Positions 42,729-55,915 of a stretch of 64,000 nt of DNA are shown here, piece after piece. The translations under genes and the position numbers were made by a program. Location of the stretch: positions 1,220,225 through 1,284,224 of the forward strand of contig OX030959.1 in the NCBI GenBank assembly GCA_943735955.1, read 5' to 3'. This stretch comes from Piscicola geometra. Taxonomy: Eukaryota > Annelida > Clitellata > Hirudinida > Piscicolidae. A model generated the notes under the pieces. The model worked only from the letters and a program-made list of their open reading frames with translations. It was not told the origin of the DNA and searched no databases. How positions within the stretch are numbered: position 1 is the stretch's first letter; each line of letters begins with the position of its first letter.

Positions 42729-42764
42729 ACACCTTGGTGATGCCGCCTATGCACTATTATTAAT

Positions 42765-42905
42765 TGTTAATACTTTTTATTGTTTTTATAATACTTTTTA
42801 TTGTTTTTTATAATACTTTTTATTGTTTTTTATAATACTTTTTATTGATTTTTATATTACTTTTTATTGTTTTTTAGAATACTTGTTATTGTTAATACTT
42901 GTTAT
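42765..42905. repeat. 22-bp AT-rich tandem repeat
   Basis: Unit tactttttattgttttttata, about 6 copies, in the 3' flank of the tyrosine-motif gene. Confidence 0.88.
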
Positions 42906-43949
42906 TGTTGCTAACATTTGATCGCATATCAAGTCGCCTTGCAGAGTTCAATTGTCATTCCATTTAACGATTTCTAATGACTTTCTTGCAGCGTGAAAGT
43001 CATTTCATTCATGATTGTTTTTGTTCTTTCCATATCAGAAGTGCAATTTTTTTACAAATAAACCTTTATTTTTATTTATTTGATTATTTAAGTACTTAAG
43101 CACATGTGGTATGAAATATGCTTTAAAGTGAAATTTGTTGAAGAACATAATTTAAATCGTCGAGAACTAAAAGATACAAAGGGTTCCTTAACTTTTTTAT
43201 CATTTATTCCAAAATCTTGAAGGCTTGGCAATGTGAGTAGGATCCTCGAGAATGTTTATCTCTTGAAGGTCTCAAGCTTGCTATGCCGCAAAACCCATGC
43301 ATAAGACGCATAAGACGCACTAGCTTTTAAAAGTAGACTTAAGCGGTAAAGGTACGCATAATCACTAGTGTTTCACGGTATGTAATGAATTTCGAAAAAT
43401 GCCTTTTCATCAACGTTTCATATAATTATTTATTATTTTTTGCTGTAATTTATATCTTTAATTATTTATATTTTAAAGAAATTATACAAAAGCCTTCTTG
43501 AATATTTGCTCATCTCAGCTAAAAACCCTTGCTGTGGGCCTGTAATGGAACCGGAAAGAGAGAGAGGGAGAAAGGGAAAAAGTGAAAGTTTTAGCAGCGT
43601 TGACTGGTCCACGGGTGCTTGTGCAGTAGTTTTCGTCCAGCATATTAAATATTTCATGAAAAACGTTAAAAGTTTATTATTTTTTTTTTAGTCTTTATTG
43701 ATCACGGTTTGACAGACGCAGGCCATGTAAATTAATTTACAAGTGAAAAAAAATGGGTTTAATAAAACACTTTAAAATAAAATCTTTACGATGATTACAA
43801 TACAATACCGGCGAGTATTATTATCGTGGTGTAAACCCGAATGAGCCTAAAGACCACTTAGTTTTGAAGGATGATTTGATAAAAATAAAATTCTAAAAAA
43901 ATTAATGTAAAAATTAAACAAACAAAATTGAACAAACTATAACTGCTCC
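42906..43949. other. Gene-free stretch with one dispersed repeat copy
   Basis: 3' region of the tyrosine-motif gene (AATAAA near 43057), then nothing recognisable except the repeat block at 43808-43865. Confidence 0.5.
43808..43865. repeat. Dispersed repeat, copy 3
   Basis: ccggcgagtattattatcgt then ggtgtaaacccgaatgagcctaaagaccactta aligns with the blocks at 18912 and 31545. Confidence 0.45.
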
Positions 43950-43959
43950 CATCAGCGCC

Positions 43960-44403
43960 CAGTGTAACTGCTCCCATCACCATCATTTACCAGACATGAG
44001 AATCACCTCCATCACGGCAGCACAGCATCTTCTTCTTCCTTGGCTCGACCTCCTTCTGCCTTCTTTGCACTCATCGTCGCAGTCCACTTGACATACCTTG
44101 CTCAGGTCTTTGGAGCTCTCTTCCCACTAGCACAGCAGTCCTTTTCCTCCACTTGTAGGACATGGCAGAGTCTAGGTTGATCTGCAAGGCCTTGCTGCGT
44201 TCGACGATGGCGGTGTTTGGACGTTGCAGACGCACGTAGATGCTGGTTCGTTTGGCATAGAGGCTCTCATCTCCCATGGTTTGAAGGACTTCTTCGTACA
44301 GTGGAACAAATCCATTTGTTCTATCTACAATTTGCTTTCCAAGACTCCACATCTGCTTCTTCTTCTTCTTCATTCTCCTTCTTTTCAAGTTTGGCTTCTT
44401 CAT
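43960..44403 (-). pseudogene. ST13: ST13 (Hsc70-interacting protein, Hip) retropseudogene
   Basis: On the minus strand one frame reads SLYAKRTSIYVRLQRPNTAI, then ALQINLDSAMSYKWRKRTA. Hip TPR repeats read [20 protein letters not shown] and AIEINPDSAQPYKWRGKA (from memory). A frameshift near 44120 then gives WEESSKDLSKVCQVDCDDE, matching WEEAAHDLALACKLDYDE. The upstream acidic segment appears in a third frame (ENEEEEEADVESW) and meets a stop. There are no introns across a region spliced in animal genes. Shifts, stops and lack of introns indicate a dead retrocopy; the parent gene is not in the window. Confidence 0.8.
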
Positions 44404-45172
44404 GGCAGTGTGGTTGGCTTTTCCAGCAATCTTCTGCCTTCAACGAATCCTACGCCAAAACTGTTATAGTATTTTTTTGTAAAAGATGAAGCCAGGAAGG
44501 GGGAGGACGGGAAGATCCCACTGTCATGTCTTTGCAAACGTCTCCAGCAGCTCCATTCTTGCTCATTGTTGAAACGCAGATTTAAGCACAGGCGAAGACA
44601 ATTGTGCATTTATGAAACAATCTAAATCATGAAGAAGTCATTTTTATCAAAATGCGTGATAAAACTAAATAAACTTTAAACAGTTCAAAAGATAACCGTG
44701 AAGGCGCCTACAAAAGAACTATTGAAAGAACCAATTGAAGTAGCTTTATAACCAGATTATATATCATAGAAGCGACATCGTACATTCAAACTGCAGCTCA
44801 ACCAAGGGCTTGACGTCATCGTCGTTTTGTAAGACACGTCATGAAAATGGCAGCTGGTTGATTGTTCACGCTTGAATGAGGAACTCTGTGACGATCAATG
44901 CTTCCTATTCCAGTACACGCCTCCAAGAAACGTCCGGAAATAACAGGTAGTATAGGAGAAACGAGGGGGGGGGGAAGATAGAAAATTGTTTAATAAGAAA
45001 TGGAAGATAATGTGGATCTGTATGGATTGATAGCGCGTTGTTGCGGTGTGGGGACGAGGCATTCAACAAGGTCTCCGATCGATATCGCCATGGAGATGCG
45101 TGCCTAACTACCCCTTAAACACCAGTGGCGACATCATTTAAATTTAATCTTATCAAGTTTTTCTGAATCGCA
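44404..45172. other. Intergenic spacer upstream of polycystin-2
   Basis: I see no exon or RNA gene. A G tract at 44967-44977 and otherwise ordinary sequence. Confidence 0.5.
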
Positions 45173-48100
45173 ATGGATTTCGCTCCGAGTCAAGCCAAAC
45201 CAAACGGTGATGGGGGTGTTAATTAGGCTATTTATTAGGTTTATTAAATTCACAAATGAATAATAAAACTAAAATAACGAATAATAACAACATGATCACT
45301 GCTCCAACTACCTTTCCTTCTGTAACAACCATAACCCTCAATACATCACGACTAGTTAAATAATCTCTACAGCCACTATTACGACTACAACCATCACCAC
45401 CAGTACAACCACAACACCACCAGTACAACCACAACTTCAACCACAATCATCTTCACTACACAAACACCATCATCACCACCCCTACAACCTCATCCACTTA
45501 CAACCACAACTACATTAACCACCAACACAAGCACCACCACTGCAACTACTACCACAACCACTACCACTATTACCACCACAACCACCAACACAAGCACCAC
45601 CACTGCAACTACTACCACAACCACAACGCCAGGGCTTGAGAACAAAGGCTTCGAGGAGATGGAGGGGGACGATGCGAGGAAGGACTCGTTGCCGGAGGGG
45701 CAGAAACGCAAGGGGGGCTGTTTGAACACCTTCGCAAGGGGCTTCAGAGGTCTTAATTAATTTCACAAATAATTTATGATTTTCCTAAAAAACGATTTAA
45801 AGAATAATTAGCTGACATTGCTGTATTTTTTAATTAAAAGACGTAAAAATGTATCGTATTTTTTTTGGCAATAAAATCAGACATTCAGTTATAAAATTCT
45901 ACCCAATTCATAAATAAATTTCATGATAAATACTTCAAAACCAAAAAAACAAAAATCTCTGAGACTCATTATTGAAACTGCACAGCAATCTGGGCAACGA
46001 AGCAGACAGAAGAGACGGCTGACGACCAAGAGTTGAGAGTGAAGACGACCCTACGAGAACTCATCATTTACTGCGTCTTCCTCGCCCTCCTTTGCATCAG
46101 TCAGACCTTACTACTACTACATCACATGTTGCATCCACCACATCCACACATCATCTTTACTATACCGTCACAACAACACACCACATAAAAACTCTATCAC
46201 ACCACCAAAAAACCATGACATCTCACCGCACCATCACATCAATTTTAATACACACCACAATTCACCACACCACACCCCACAGCATACCACACACCACACA
46301 TTACACCACATACACACTACACACACCACACTCCACACAACACAACACACACAAAAGCCAACACACCACACGACAGTAACCTTCGGAATGGCCAACTCGA
46401 ACATGTACTACTTCACGAACGTCCTCAACACGCTCTTCACGCAGACCGGCAGTGAAGATGGCAGCGTGTCTGACTTCAGGTCACTAGCTCTTCCTGGTGA
46501 CTTTCTCGATGTAAGTCTGAATCTCTTTTGTTTTAAATTATTAAAATATTTTTAACATTAAATTTTACTTTTTTATGAGTTTATTTAATTAAATTATTTT
46601 TTGAAAAATGAAATTTATTTTAAAATAACTTAAATGTTCCCGTAGTACGCTGAGTTTGTCTTGTTGCCGGTGCTGTACAAGAAGTGGGAGGCGTGGTACA
46701 ACGGGCAGCCGATGTCGGACAACATTCACGGCAACATTTACTACGAGAACAAGCTGCAAGGCATTCCCAGGCTGAGACAGGTTCTCTTTGCAAGATTTAA
46801 AGACCAATTTAAAGACCAAATTCAATTATAAATATTTTATATATAACGACAAGCAATCATTTAGTATTTTAAAGGTTCATTTATGAAAATTCCTCCATTA
46901 TTGGGAGGTTGTACTCACGCATGCATGGAGAAAAGTTATCTCGACTGCTGCAACGACTGACACCTCGCAGGTGCGTGTGCGCAACAACTCGTGCACCCCT
47001 CCAGTGGAGTTCCGACAGAAGATTTCCACCTGCTACGCTGACTACTCGGGAGGCGCTGAAGACAAGGGACCTTTTGGACTGGGATACGGTCCAGGGTTTG
47101 TGAATGTTTCCATAAGTGAATTTTCCACAATTTTTTATTTATTTACCGTGCAGCAGTTGATGATTCTGAAACTTGCGTCTCGACAGATGGACGTACACAG
47201 AGAAGGGGTCAGCGGTGCGGACGCAGATGAACACGTACGGAGGAGGCGGCTACCACATCGACCTGGGCACCACGCTGAACGCTTCCCTGCCGGTGATTCA
47301 GGAGTTGAAAGACAACTTGTGGATTGACCGTTCCACCAGGGCCATCTTCATCGACTTCACAGTCTACAACGCCAACATCAACCTCTTCTGCGTCATCAAG
47401 TGGGCGACCTTCCACCTCCTCTTCATTCTTTTTTCTTTTCTTTCACCTTCACTATCATTTCATATACTTTTCACGTTTTTTCGATCTTTCCTTCTTACAC
47501 TCATTTTTCCTCTCATTTATTTTTCTCCCATTTCTCATTCTTCACACCCAAGCACGTACAAACCTGCAGCAACAACGTTTCCACATCAACAGGTTGATAG
47601 CGGAGTACCCTCCCACAGGCGGCATTATTCCCTCCTTCGAGTTCCGCACAGTGAAGCTCATCCGCTACAACACCAGCATGGACATGTTCGTGATGGCTTG
47701 TGAGTTCATCTTCTGCCTCTTCACGCTCTACTACATGGGGGAAGAGTTCCTCGAGGTTTGTTAAAGTTCAATATTTCCTATTGTTATTTACTCCTTCACT
47801 CATCATCAAACACTTACCAGCATTCATCTCATCTGTTTCATCCTCATTCACCCGCCTTTATTCAATCTCCAACATATCCAAGAAAAATCACTTGCCACCA
47901 TTCACCATTGATCCACTCATCACCCTCCTTCTCCCATCTCATCACTCTGCTGACCAGATCAAGAAACTGAGACTCTCCTACTTCACGGAGTTCTGGAATG
48001 TCCTTGACCTCATTGTTCTAGCCATTTCTTTCTGCTGCATCGGCTTCAACGTCTACCGCTTCCTGGCCGTCAAGGACCTCATGACCACACTCCTCTTAAG

Positions 48101-49856
48101 CCCTGATGTGCACGTTGACTTCGACTTCATCAGCTACCTGCAGTCCATCTTCAACTCTGCCCTTGCAATCATGGTCTTTTTCGCCTGGATCAAGGTGTGT
48201 CCCTACTTGCTTGCTTCTTCTTGATCTAATTCTTCGTTAGAAATTTAATATCTTTTAGCTATTTGTGTAACTCAATAATCCTTCAAGTCCACAATAAAAA
48301 CATCTATCATCCAATCCACCATCAGCATCACCCCCACAATCACCCACTTCCATCAACCCCCTTTCCTTCCCATCAACCCCAAATGACCAGATCTTCAAGT
48401 ACATCAGCTTCAACAAGACGATGACGCAGCTCTCTTCCACGCTGGGAGCTTGTGCAAAGGACCTGGGAGGTTTCGCCATCATGTTCTTCATCGTCTTCCT
48501 GGCGTTCGCTCAACTGGGCTACCTGCTCTTCAGCACTCAAGTCGGAGACTTCAACGCCTACGAGTCGGCCATGTGAGTCTTTAGTTCTACTGCCGAAATG
48601 AAGTTCTATAAAATTGCAGGATAGTGGAGTAAAATGCACTATAATTCATTAAAATGTTGTGAGTTTAGTGAAATTCATCGAAGATTATTAAGTATGAACT
48701 TTTTAAGTCTTCAGAATGATCGAATTTTTTAAATATTCATCCTATCATAAACCTTCATTTTCACCTTCTCACCCACCTCAACAACCACCACAGCTTCACG
48801 CTCTTCAGGACGATCCTGGGCGACTTCAACTTCCCAGCGCTGCAGGAGGCGAACAGCATCCTCGGACCAACGTACTTCATCCTCTACGTCTTCTTCGTCT
48901 TCTTCATCCTCCTCAACATGTTCCTCGCCATCATCAACGACACCTACTCCGAAGTGAAGGCAGAGTTGGCAGGCCAGCCCAACGACATCGACGTAGCTGG
49001 CTTCTTCAAAGGGGTTCGTAGGTGGTTTGGGATCATTTGAACAGAACTTAACTGAGTAATTAAGAGTAGTTTTAATTTTTTTACAATTCCAATTGGTTCT
49101 AAAGACTTTTGGCTTGCATGAAAACAAATACACTTTTTCGTTGTAGAAATTCAACTCTGTTCTGTCGAAGTTGCATTTGAAGAAGAAGAAAATAGTGGAA
49201 ATACAGAACGCCCTGGTGAAGGCAGACATCAATGGAGATCACAAGGTCGACTTCGACGAATGGAGGCATAAGCTGAAAATGTCAGTTCTCATCTTCTTCA
49301 AAACGGGGAAAATCTGTATTTAAATTAAATAATTAATTTTTTTCTTAATTTGAAATTTTTCTTTTTTTTATTTAACAAATTTGTTTTTGGCAGGCAAGGA
49401 TACGCGGAGGCGGAGATAGAGATGGTCTTTTCCAAGTACGACATCAACGGGGACAGACTCCTGGACGAGGACGAATTGATAAAGATGCAGCATGACTTGG
49501 AAGGTCAAAAGGTCAGTATTTAGTTTGATTCTTCTTTTTAATATTACTTTATGAAAAAATAAAAAAATAAAATTTATAAAAAAGAATTTTGTGTTACGTG
49601 TTTTTCATGAATACAGTCAGCGATAAATGAAGACCTGAAGGAGCTAGATGAAGTGGTGCAAGAGGAAGAGAGTGCAGTGGCTGACGAGTCCTTTGAGGAC
49701 CTGAACAAGAAGGTCGAAGGACTGGAAGGTTCAGTCGGAAACATCGTCTCCAAAATCGATGCCCTGCTGGGAAAACTGGAAGTGCTGGAGAAGGCGAAGA
49801 TGAGCAAGAGGGAGGAGATGAAGGGTTTGTTGGGAATACAAAAGGAGACTGCATGA
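45173..49856 (+). CDS. PKD2: Polycystin-2 (TRPP cation channel)
   Basis: Ciliary/ER Ca2+-permeable TRPP channel (family knowledge). Fourteen phase-consistent exons: 45173-45206, 45633-45749, 45986-46099, 46377-46510, 46646-46780, 46971-47095, 47187-47399, 47593-47755, 47958-48194, 48391-48572, 48794-49013, 49147-49280, 49394-49511, 49617-49856; total 2166 bases, 721 residues (human 968). Start [12 protein letters not shown] is short. S1 [20 protein letters not shown]/polycystin domain with [18 protein letters not shown] and [21 protein letters not shown]3-S4 [12 protein letters not shown]; pore helix and filter [14 protein letters not shown]6 [20 protein letters not shown]. Two canonical EF-hands follow ([24 protein letters not shown]), then a coiled coil ([20 protein letters not shown]). 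The N-terminus and C-tail are compact. No disabling change is seen. Confidence 0.97.
45500..45630. repeat. Imperfect CAA/CCA-rich duplication before the PKD2 exon 2 acceptor
   Basis: A block of about 60 bases (aacacaagcaccaccactgc + aactactaccacaaccac) occurs twice and ends at the acceptor acgccag|GGCTTG. It is open as a Thr-rich frame on the plus strand; skipping it joins exon 1 in phase. Confidence 0.75.
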
Positions 49857-50131
49857 GCCATTTGGGAAAAATCTTTTGGACAACTTTTAAAATAGACATT
49901 AAAATTATTTCAATTCATTCTTATAAAAAACATTATATTCTAAATGGCACAAAGCATTTAAGAATGCATCTGAAAAATCCCGATGATCATATATTCTTAC
50001 AACGAAACTGATGTGCTCACATCGTCATTGTCACACTTGAAGCAAGCATTTTAATAAATTTTTGAAACTTTAACTCTAAAATACAAACATTTAAGACAGA
50101 AAGAAACATAAATTTAACTTTATTTGTAAGA

Positions 50132-50297
50132 GAAGAGGAAAAGCGCGAACGCAGTTCCCCACTATCAAAAATAACGCGCCCGAGTTACCCACGTTTGGGG
50201 TAATCGCAAGAGTCAACCCAGCCTCGGTGCAATGGCTAGGCCTCGTCCTGGAAGAACCGCCTTGTGGATCACGGTATCTCCTGCGCCAGGTAAGTTT
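50132..50297 (-). ncRNA. U1 snRNA-like gene
   Basis: Reading the minus strand from 50297: AAACTTACCTGGCGCAGGAG, then ACCGTGATCCACAAGGCGGT, then GCCTAGCCATTGCACCGAGG (stem-loop II, U1A-type AUUGCACC), GGTTGACTCTTGCGATTACC, an Sm-like TTATTTTTGATAG near 50165, and a final GC-rich hairpin GGGGAACTGCGTTCGCGC. The order and length (about 165 nt) match U1. The 5' end that pairs with 5' splice sites (ACTTACCTG) is intact. Position 2 is A instead of U, and the stem-loop I loop reads ATCCACAAG rather than the near-invariant AUCACGAAG, so it may be a variant or pseudogene. A TATA-like TTATATATAG lies about 20-30 bases upstream (50318-50327). Confidence 0.88.
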
Positions 50298-50329
50298 ATG
50301 TGTAGCTTTCTTCATCACTATATATAAGC

Positions 50330-51840
50330 GATTAGTATGGAAAAAACTGGTGTTCTAAAAATTGTAACATTCTAAATTAAATTATTATTTATATATTTTA
50401 TTAATTAATTTTTTTAATTTTAAATTTTTATTAATTACTTTTTTTAAACAATTTATTTAAAAATCATTATACTTTTATAATGCTCCCTAGAGATGTACAC
50501 GCAGACATCAAACCTAGCGACGACTCAAAAACTTTGAACAGAGAGTAGGCTTCTAAAAAGCCTGACTTCTTATGATATTAATAAGAGTTATCTTTATCTT
50601 TTTTTGACGTCATTTTACGTTAATTTTAATTTTTTGCAAGTCATAAATGTTAAAACAAATACAGACCCTCCACAGCGCATTACTCAATAAAGCATGACAA
50701 AACAAAACGATTCCATGAGCAGTGCCGAGTGGTATTGTTTTATTATTAAAATCGGAAGAAGCAAAATATTCACAGGTTTTTTACAAGCGCTTCGTGGCAT
50801 TGGCAATACCTGAATATATTTTAAAACTATTTTGATTCATTTCTTAGACACGATATGCATCGTCAGTTTTCAAAACAACTGACTCATGTGGTATGTCAGA
50901 TCTATTGTTGTGCTGTGCAGGTGCTGTAAGGGTGCTGTAGGGATCTTGTGAGATATCATGTTTTTGTGGATTTTTTTAGTGGTGATGTGGAAGAATGTGT
51001 CATGTGGGTGTTATATGATGTTGTCAATCTTACTTTGCTACCTCAACAACACAACTCAAACTTGAAACATCTGTATTTTGAACATGTGTGTGCATGAATG
51101 GCCACAAAGTTAGATATTCTTGACTAGGTGCTCATATGATTTAATCAGCATTTAAGTGTGTGCGTGCTTGTAATAATCTGTGTAGGTATGTGTCAAAGTA
51201 TGTGTGTAAGTATGTGGCTGTGGCGAATCCAAACACTCAAATGCCTGTGCTTTGTAACGTTGAATGGCATTCATTATGTATTCCGAGTAGTTATGAGCTG
51301 TATTCACTGCCTGCTTTAATTGCCGATCTTATGGCCGCTTCCCTGCTTATGTATGAGCCTGTATGACATTTATTGACATACTAGGACTATATCGAAGTTG
51401 AGCAGTTTGAAGTGGTATTTAAAAGACAACACGTGACGTGCTGACGAGTGATTTGGACATTCATTCGTCAGGTGAGATAGAAAACGTAGAGTGGATTTAA
51501 GTCAAAAGTTGCCGTATAGGAACCTCGAAGGGTGTGAGAGATAGCACTGTGTAGTGGTAATTATAGCTTTATCAGATCTGCAGCTTCGATAATTGCAATT
51601 GTAGATCCGGATGAGGCGTCATTAGTATCTCACTCCCCTGGGACTGCACTTTTGGATATTGACTTGCTGAACTGCATATTCTATTTGTTCATGTTCTTCA
51701 AAAAAACGACATTCTCCTAGTTATTAGAAAAACTCGTTCAAACTGGGATGAACTCAGCAATGCTTCATACTTCAACACCAAAACTATAATCTGGATTTTT
51801 CTCATTGTGCAAGGCATTTCTACGAGAAGTTTGCAGCGAG
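50330..51840. other. Intergenic/5' region of the ETS gene
   Basis: AT-rich with GT-rich patches. I see no supported exon before the ETS exon. An acceptor-like gtgcaag at 51806-51812 suggests that exon may begin upstream of its ATG. Confidence 0.5.
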
Positions 51841-54800
51841 ATGACCACGTCAGAAGCGTTGAAGGTGGACGCAGAGCAGTGGGAGGCACTTCCGTTCGAC
51901 GACATTCTCAACAACTACCCAGGCTCCTTCGAAGGTTTCGACTCCTTCACCACTCCACCCGACTGCAAGAACAAGAGAGCTTTCAACAGAGCACACAAAA
52001 GCAACCATTCGACAGAGCAGAAATTCTGCTTGCCACAAAACTTACCAGCTGACTGTAGAAACACGTTGAGTGCCTCTAAAACTAACCGTTCTGCCAAAGC
52101 TAAAAAAGGTATGTGTTTTATAAATGTAAATTATTTTAAACAAGAAAAGCACTATTTTTTAAAACTTTTGTCTTTTTCTAAGTGATGAAAATCAAATAAC
52201 TAAAGAATAATTTTAAAAACTAAAAAAAAAAAATAGTTTAAAATACATTGAAATGGTTTTTTTATGATTATGAAAGGGTTAGATTTATAATTCAGTCAAT
52301 TTAGTTGAAAATATCAATTAAAATTGTTTTTAAAATGTTTCATAACTCGATTTTTTCAGTTAAAACAATTTATTGTTTTTCATATATATTTTTAGTATTG
52401 GAATAAAAATTAAATGCATAAACCTGAAGTTCAAAGTTAAAAGTATAAATTTAATTTATTAGCCATCTCTAAACTTTGTCAACACTCTTTTAACTTCCTA
52501 GTTTCGCGAATGGCAGATAAAGTTGCGCTTACATTAACAAATTTCAGTTTTGATAGAAAAAAAATGAATTTAGATTTATTAGCTGAAGCAGGTAATTTAT
52601 CAATTTTTATTCAAACAATGGCGTCGTTAATTGTGCGATGAACATGTGCTCGATGTCCCTGAGATGTTCTGCCGGAAAAGCATGCTTCTTTCCATGCCTT
52701 GAACGATCAAAGCTCACTAAATATATTATTGATGAACCGATTAGAATAATTCATTTTTTTCATATATTAAATTGTGAAATTAAATATAATAGAATTGTTA
52801 ATTTTATACATCATGTATTACATGCGTGTAAAAATTTATACGTTTAAATTTACATTATATAACAAATTATAAGATTTTTTTATATTCATTAAAATTTCAA
52901 ACTTGATCATGTAAATTAAAAATGATTTTCACGAAATCAATATTTAAAGATAACCATGTTTTATAATTTCAGCAACAATATATGAGAAGCTCCAATCGAA
53001 TCGTCACAGTACGTTTTGTCTGCTACATTATTCTCCTAAATTTACTTTTAAATATAAAATTTATTTATTAAAATTCAATTTTTGAATCACCTATTGTTAC
53101 AATCACAGTCACTATAAGCTACAACGCTTATTTAATTCACAAGCTTGAACCTAAATATTAGAAAGAATTGTAATTTTAAATAATAATCAATTAAATAGAT
53201 TTTTCATTAACACACGTAACCTGATTGATAGGTGGAAGCTCTGTGACTCCAGCCCCTTCGGATCCTCCAAGCCCAACCGACAGTGGTGTCTGCGTCTCTG
53301 AGAGTGAGACCCCAGAGGAGAACAAGATGCAAGGTGGGTGGCTAGTGTGGTGTGGTGTGGTGTTGTGTTGTGCAAGGTGGGTGGGTGAGTGGTGTTGAAG
53401 TTGGCATGGATGGTGTGGTGTTGAGGTTGGCATGGGTATGGTATGGTTTAGATGGATGTGATGGAAGGGCAAAGTGTTGTGTTGTGGTGTTGAGGTTGAG
53501 AAGGGTAGAGTGATGTTCCATGATTATAAGATGATGGAAGATTGGTATAAATAGGATATATGTGATGGTTAGATTGGCACTGACATAAGGGTTGTGGAGT
53601 TTAGAAAAACTTACGTGTGAGTCATGGGGGAGATTGCATTGTTAGTTTCAGGAGTTTTTATAGGTTAGAAATACTTATGGTTTTATTCATCCATTTGTCC
53701 GCAGTTAATTGATCATAGTTGATGATAACTTGCCTAATGACTCATTAATCTTGTTAATTGGACCAATGAGTAGAATATAATAGCTTCTCAGTTGCTATTG
53801 GTTTAGTTAGGAGCAGCTTGAATGATTAAAAACTTCAAGAAATGATCATCAGGAAGCCTCATTACGTCACCATCTCTAATTGAAATCTCATCATTTGATC
53901 AAACTAAATACTTTTATGCAAATTCTTAAAACAGCACTATGAACAACCCACACAACAACAACAACAACACACAGCCACAAGGTTGAAGACAGCAAACATA
54001 CTGACTTTGAACGGCAAAAAGATTGTCTTCTTCAACAAGTCTTCCAATCACATCCACTTCAAAAACATCCACAACAACAACAACATTTTTTCACATATCA
54101 GCAATAACAACAACACTTCTTCTCATATCAACAACAAAAACAACAACAACGGCTTGAGCATCTGCAATACTTCATCACCAAGCAACCACACAAGCCAACT
54201 CTTCCTCAGCACCACAACAATCTGCAACAAAAACAACTTAAACAACATTCATTTACACAACAACAACAACTACTACATGAGTTACGGACATCACTCCAAT
54301 TACGATGATATTCCAACAACAACAACCACAACTGCAACATCAACATCATACTACCTCTCAGATTCGATACCATCGCCACCCTGTTCTGTTATCAAACACG
54401 ACTTGAGTCTCTGCACCAGCGACAACAACGACTACCCCATCGAGACGTGTGCCTCCAACGAAGTCGTCTACACCACGCAACAACACACGCCGACAAACTC
54501 ACCGCAACAACAACACACAAAAGAACAAAAGCATTTATCTAATGAACATCATCTTATCTTGCAACAAAATCTTCAGCAACAACACTCATACCTTCAACTA
54601 CAACAACTGCACAAACAACGCTGCAACACTCAGAACTTCCAACAACAACACAACAACAATATAGAGCAACAACACAACATTCACAATCGACACAGCAACA
54701 CACAAAACAACCAACAACAACAACAAAGAACAAACATCAAACTCTCCGAGGCAGTCAGGCGAAGGTACATCAGCAACAACAACAACGAAGATGATGGTTT

Positions 54801-55915
54801 CTACGAGAAGAAATCCTGCGGTGATGATAATGATGAAGAAGAGAGGGAGGATGAGGAGGAGGAGGAGGGGGAGGAGGAGTTTGAGGAGTACGGAGGGGAG
54901 GACAGTGATGAGGAGTACAGCGAACACAAGAGGCCTTCGAAGCAGAAAAAGAAGACCAGGAAGGTTTCCTCTTCTGTGGCTTCTGCTGCCGCCTCCAAGT
55001 CCAAGAGAGGTGTGTTCGTTTTGTGCTAGGAGGGGATCTGAACCTCATTTCAAACTTTCCACCTACTACCAATGACCCTCTCACTACCAACCAACCAATC
55101 ACCACCTATTAAACTACCCACTACCAACCACTCATCTAACCGACCCACCACCAACCACCAACCACCACCGCACAGGCCGCAAGCCAGCCAGTCTAAGCTT
55201 CTTCACGAGCGGTCGCAGGCGCAAGGAGGGCAGTGTCACCTACCTCTGGGAATTCCTGCTCCAACTCCTCCACAACGAGCAGTACAGTCCCCGCTACATC
55301 AAGTGGACGAACCGCGATAAGGGAATCTTCAAGCTGATCGACTCGAAGGCGGTCGCCAGGCTATGGGGACAGCACAAGAACAAGCCTGGCATGAACTACG
55401 AGACGATGGGCAGGGCGCTCAGGTACTACTACTCGAGGCAGATCCTCTACAAGGTCGATCGTCAGAGGCTCGTCTACCAGTTTGCACACATTCCTCCGCC
55501 CTACGATACACACCATGGGGGTGGTGATGGTAATGATGCTAATGGTGGTGGCGATGGTGTTGGTAGTGATATTGGCGCTAATGGTGGTCACGTTGATGGA
55601 ATAAAAATTGAAAGGGCCGATGTGCTAGGTGATGATAATGATTGCCAATCCAAACCACCACACTCCCAGCTTGATGATGGCGTTGATAATGATTCTAAAA
55701 ATGAAAGTGTCAGTGATGATGTTGCCGTTTTAAACTCTGGAAAGCACCATAGCAATGGTGTTGAAGAAGAAAGAGTCAAAGGTGGTAATGATGATGATGA
55801 TGGCAATATGGGTAATAATTGTGATGATAAAGAGGATGAAGATGATGATGATGGTCACACAAGCCCCCTTGAACATAGTGCTAGTGGAGGTGGTGATAAT
55901 GATGGCTTGAGGTGA
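51841..55915 (+). CDS. ETS-domain transcription factor, ELF1/2/4-E74 type
   Basis: DNA-binding transcription factor recognising GGAA cores (family knowledge). Six exons: 51841-52108, 52502-52591, 52973-53008, 53232-53333, 53975-55009, 55176-55915; all joins keep frame, total 756 residues. The N-terminus [21 protein letters not shown] is unlike vertebrate ELF. The large exon (about 165-510) is Asn/Gln-rich, then acidic ([16 protein letters not shown]), then basic with an AT-hook-like KSKRGRKP. The ETS domain follows at about residues 530-610: [80 protein letters not shown]. The recognition helix is intact (GRALRYYY). After it comes a Gly/Asp/Asn-rich tail ending DNDGLR. Exon 3 is 36 bases. The start codon may lie further upstream. 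Confidence 0.93.

Noticed and set aside
44071..44403. An intact TPR gene
   Set aside because: Frameshift near 44120, missing introns and loss of the flanking Hip sequence show it is a pseudogene.
50091..50318. 75-codon minus-strand frame
   Set aside because: It lies across the U1-like RNA gene; the conserved signal is at RNA level.
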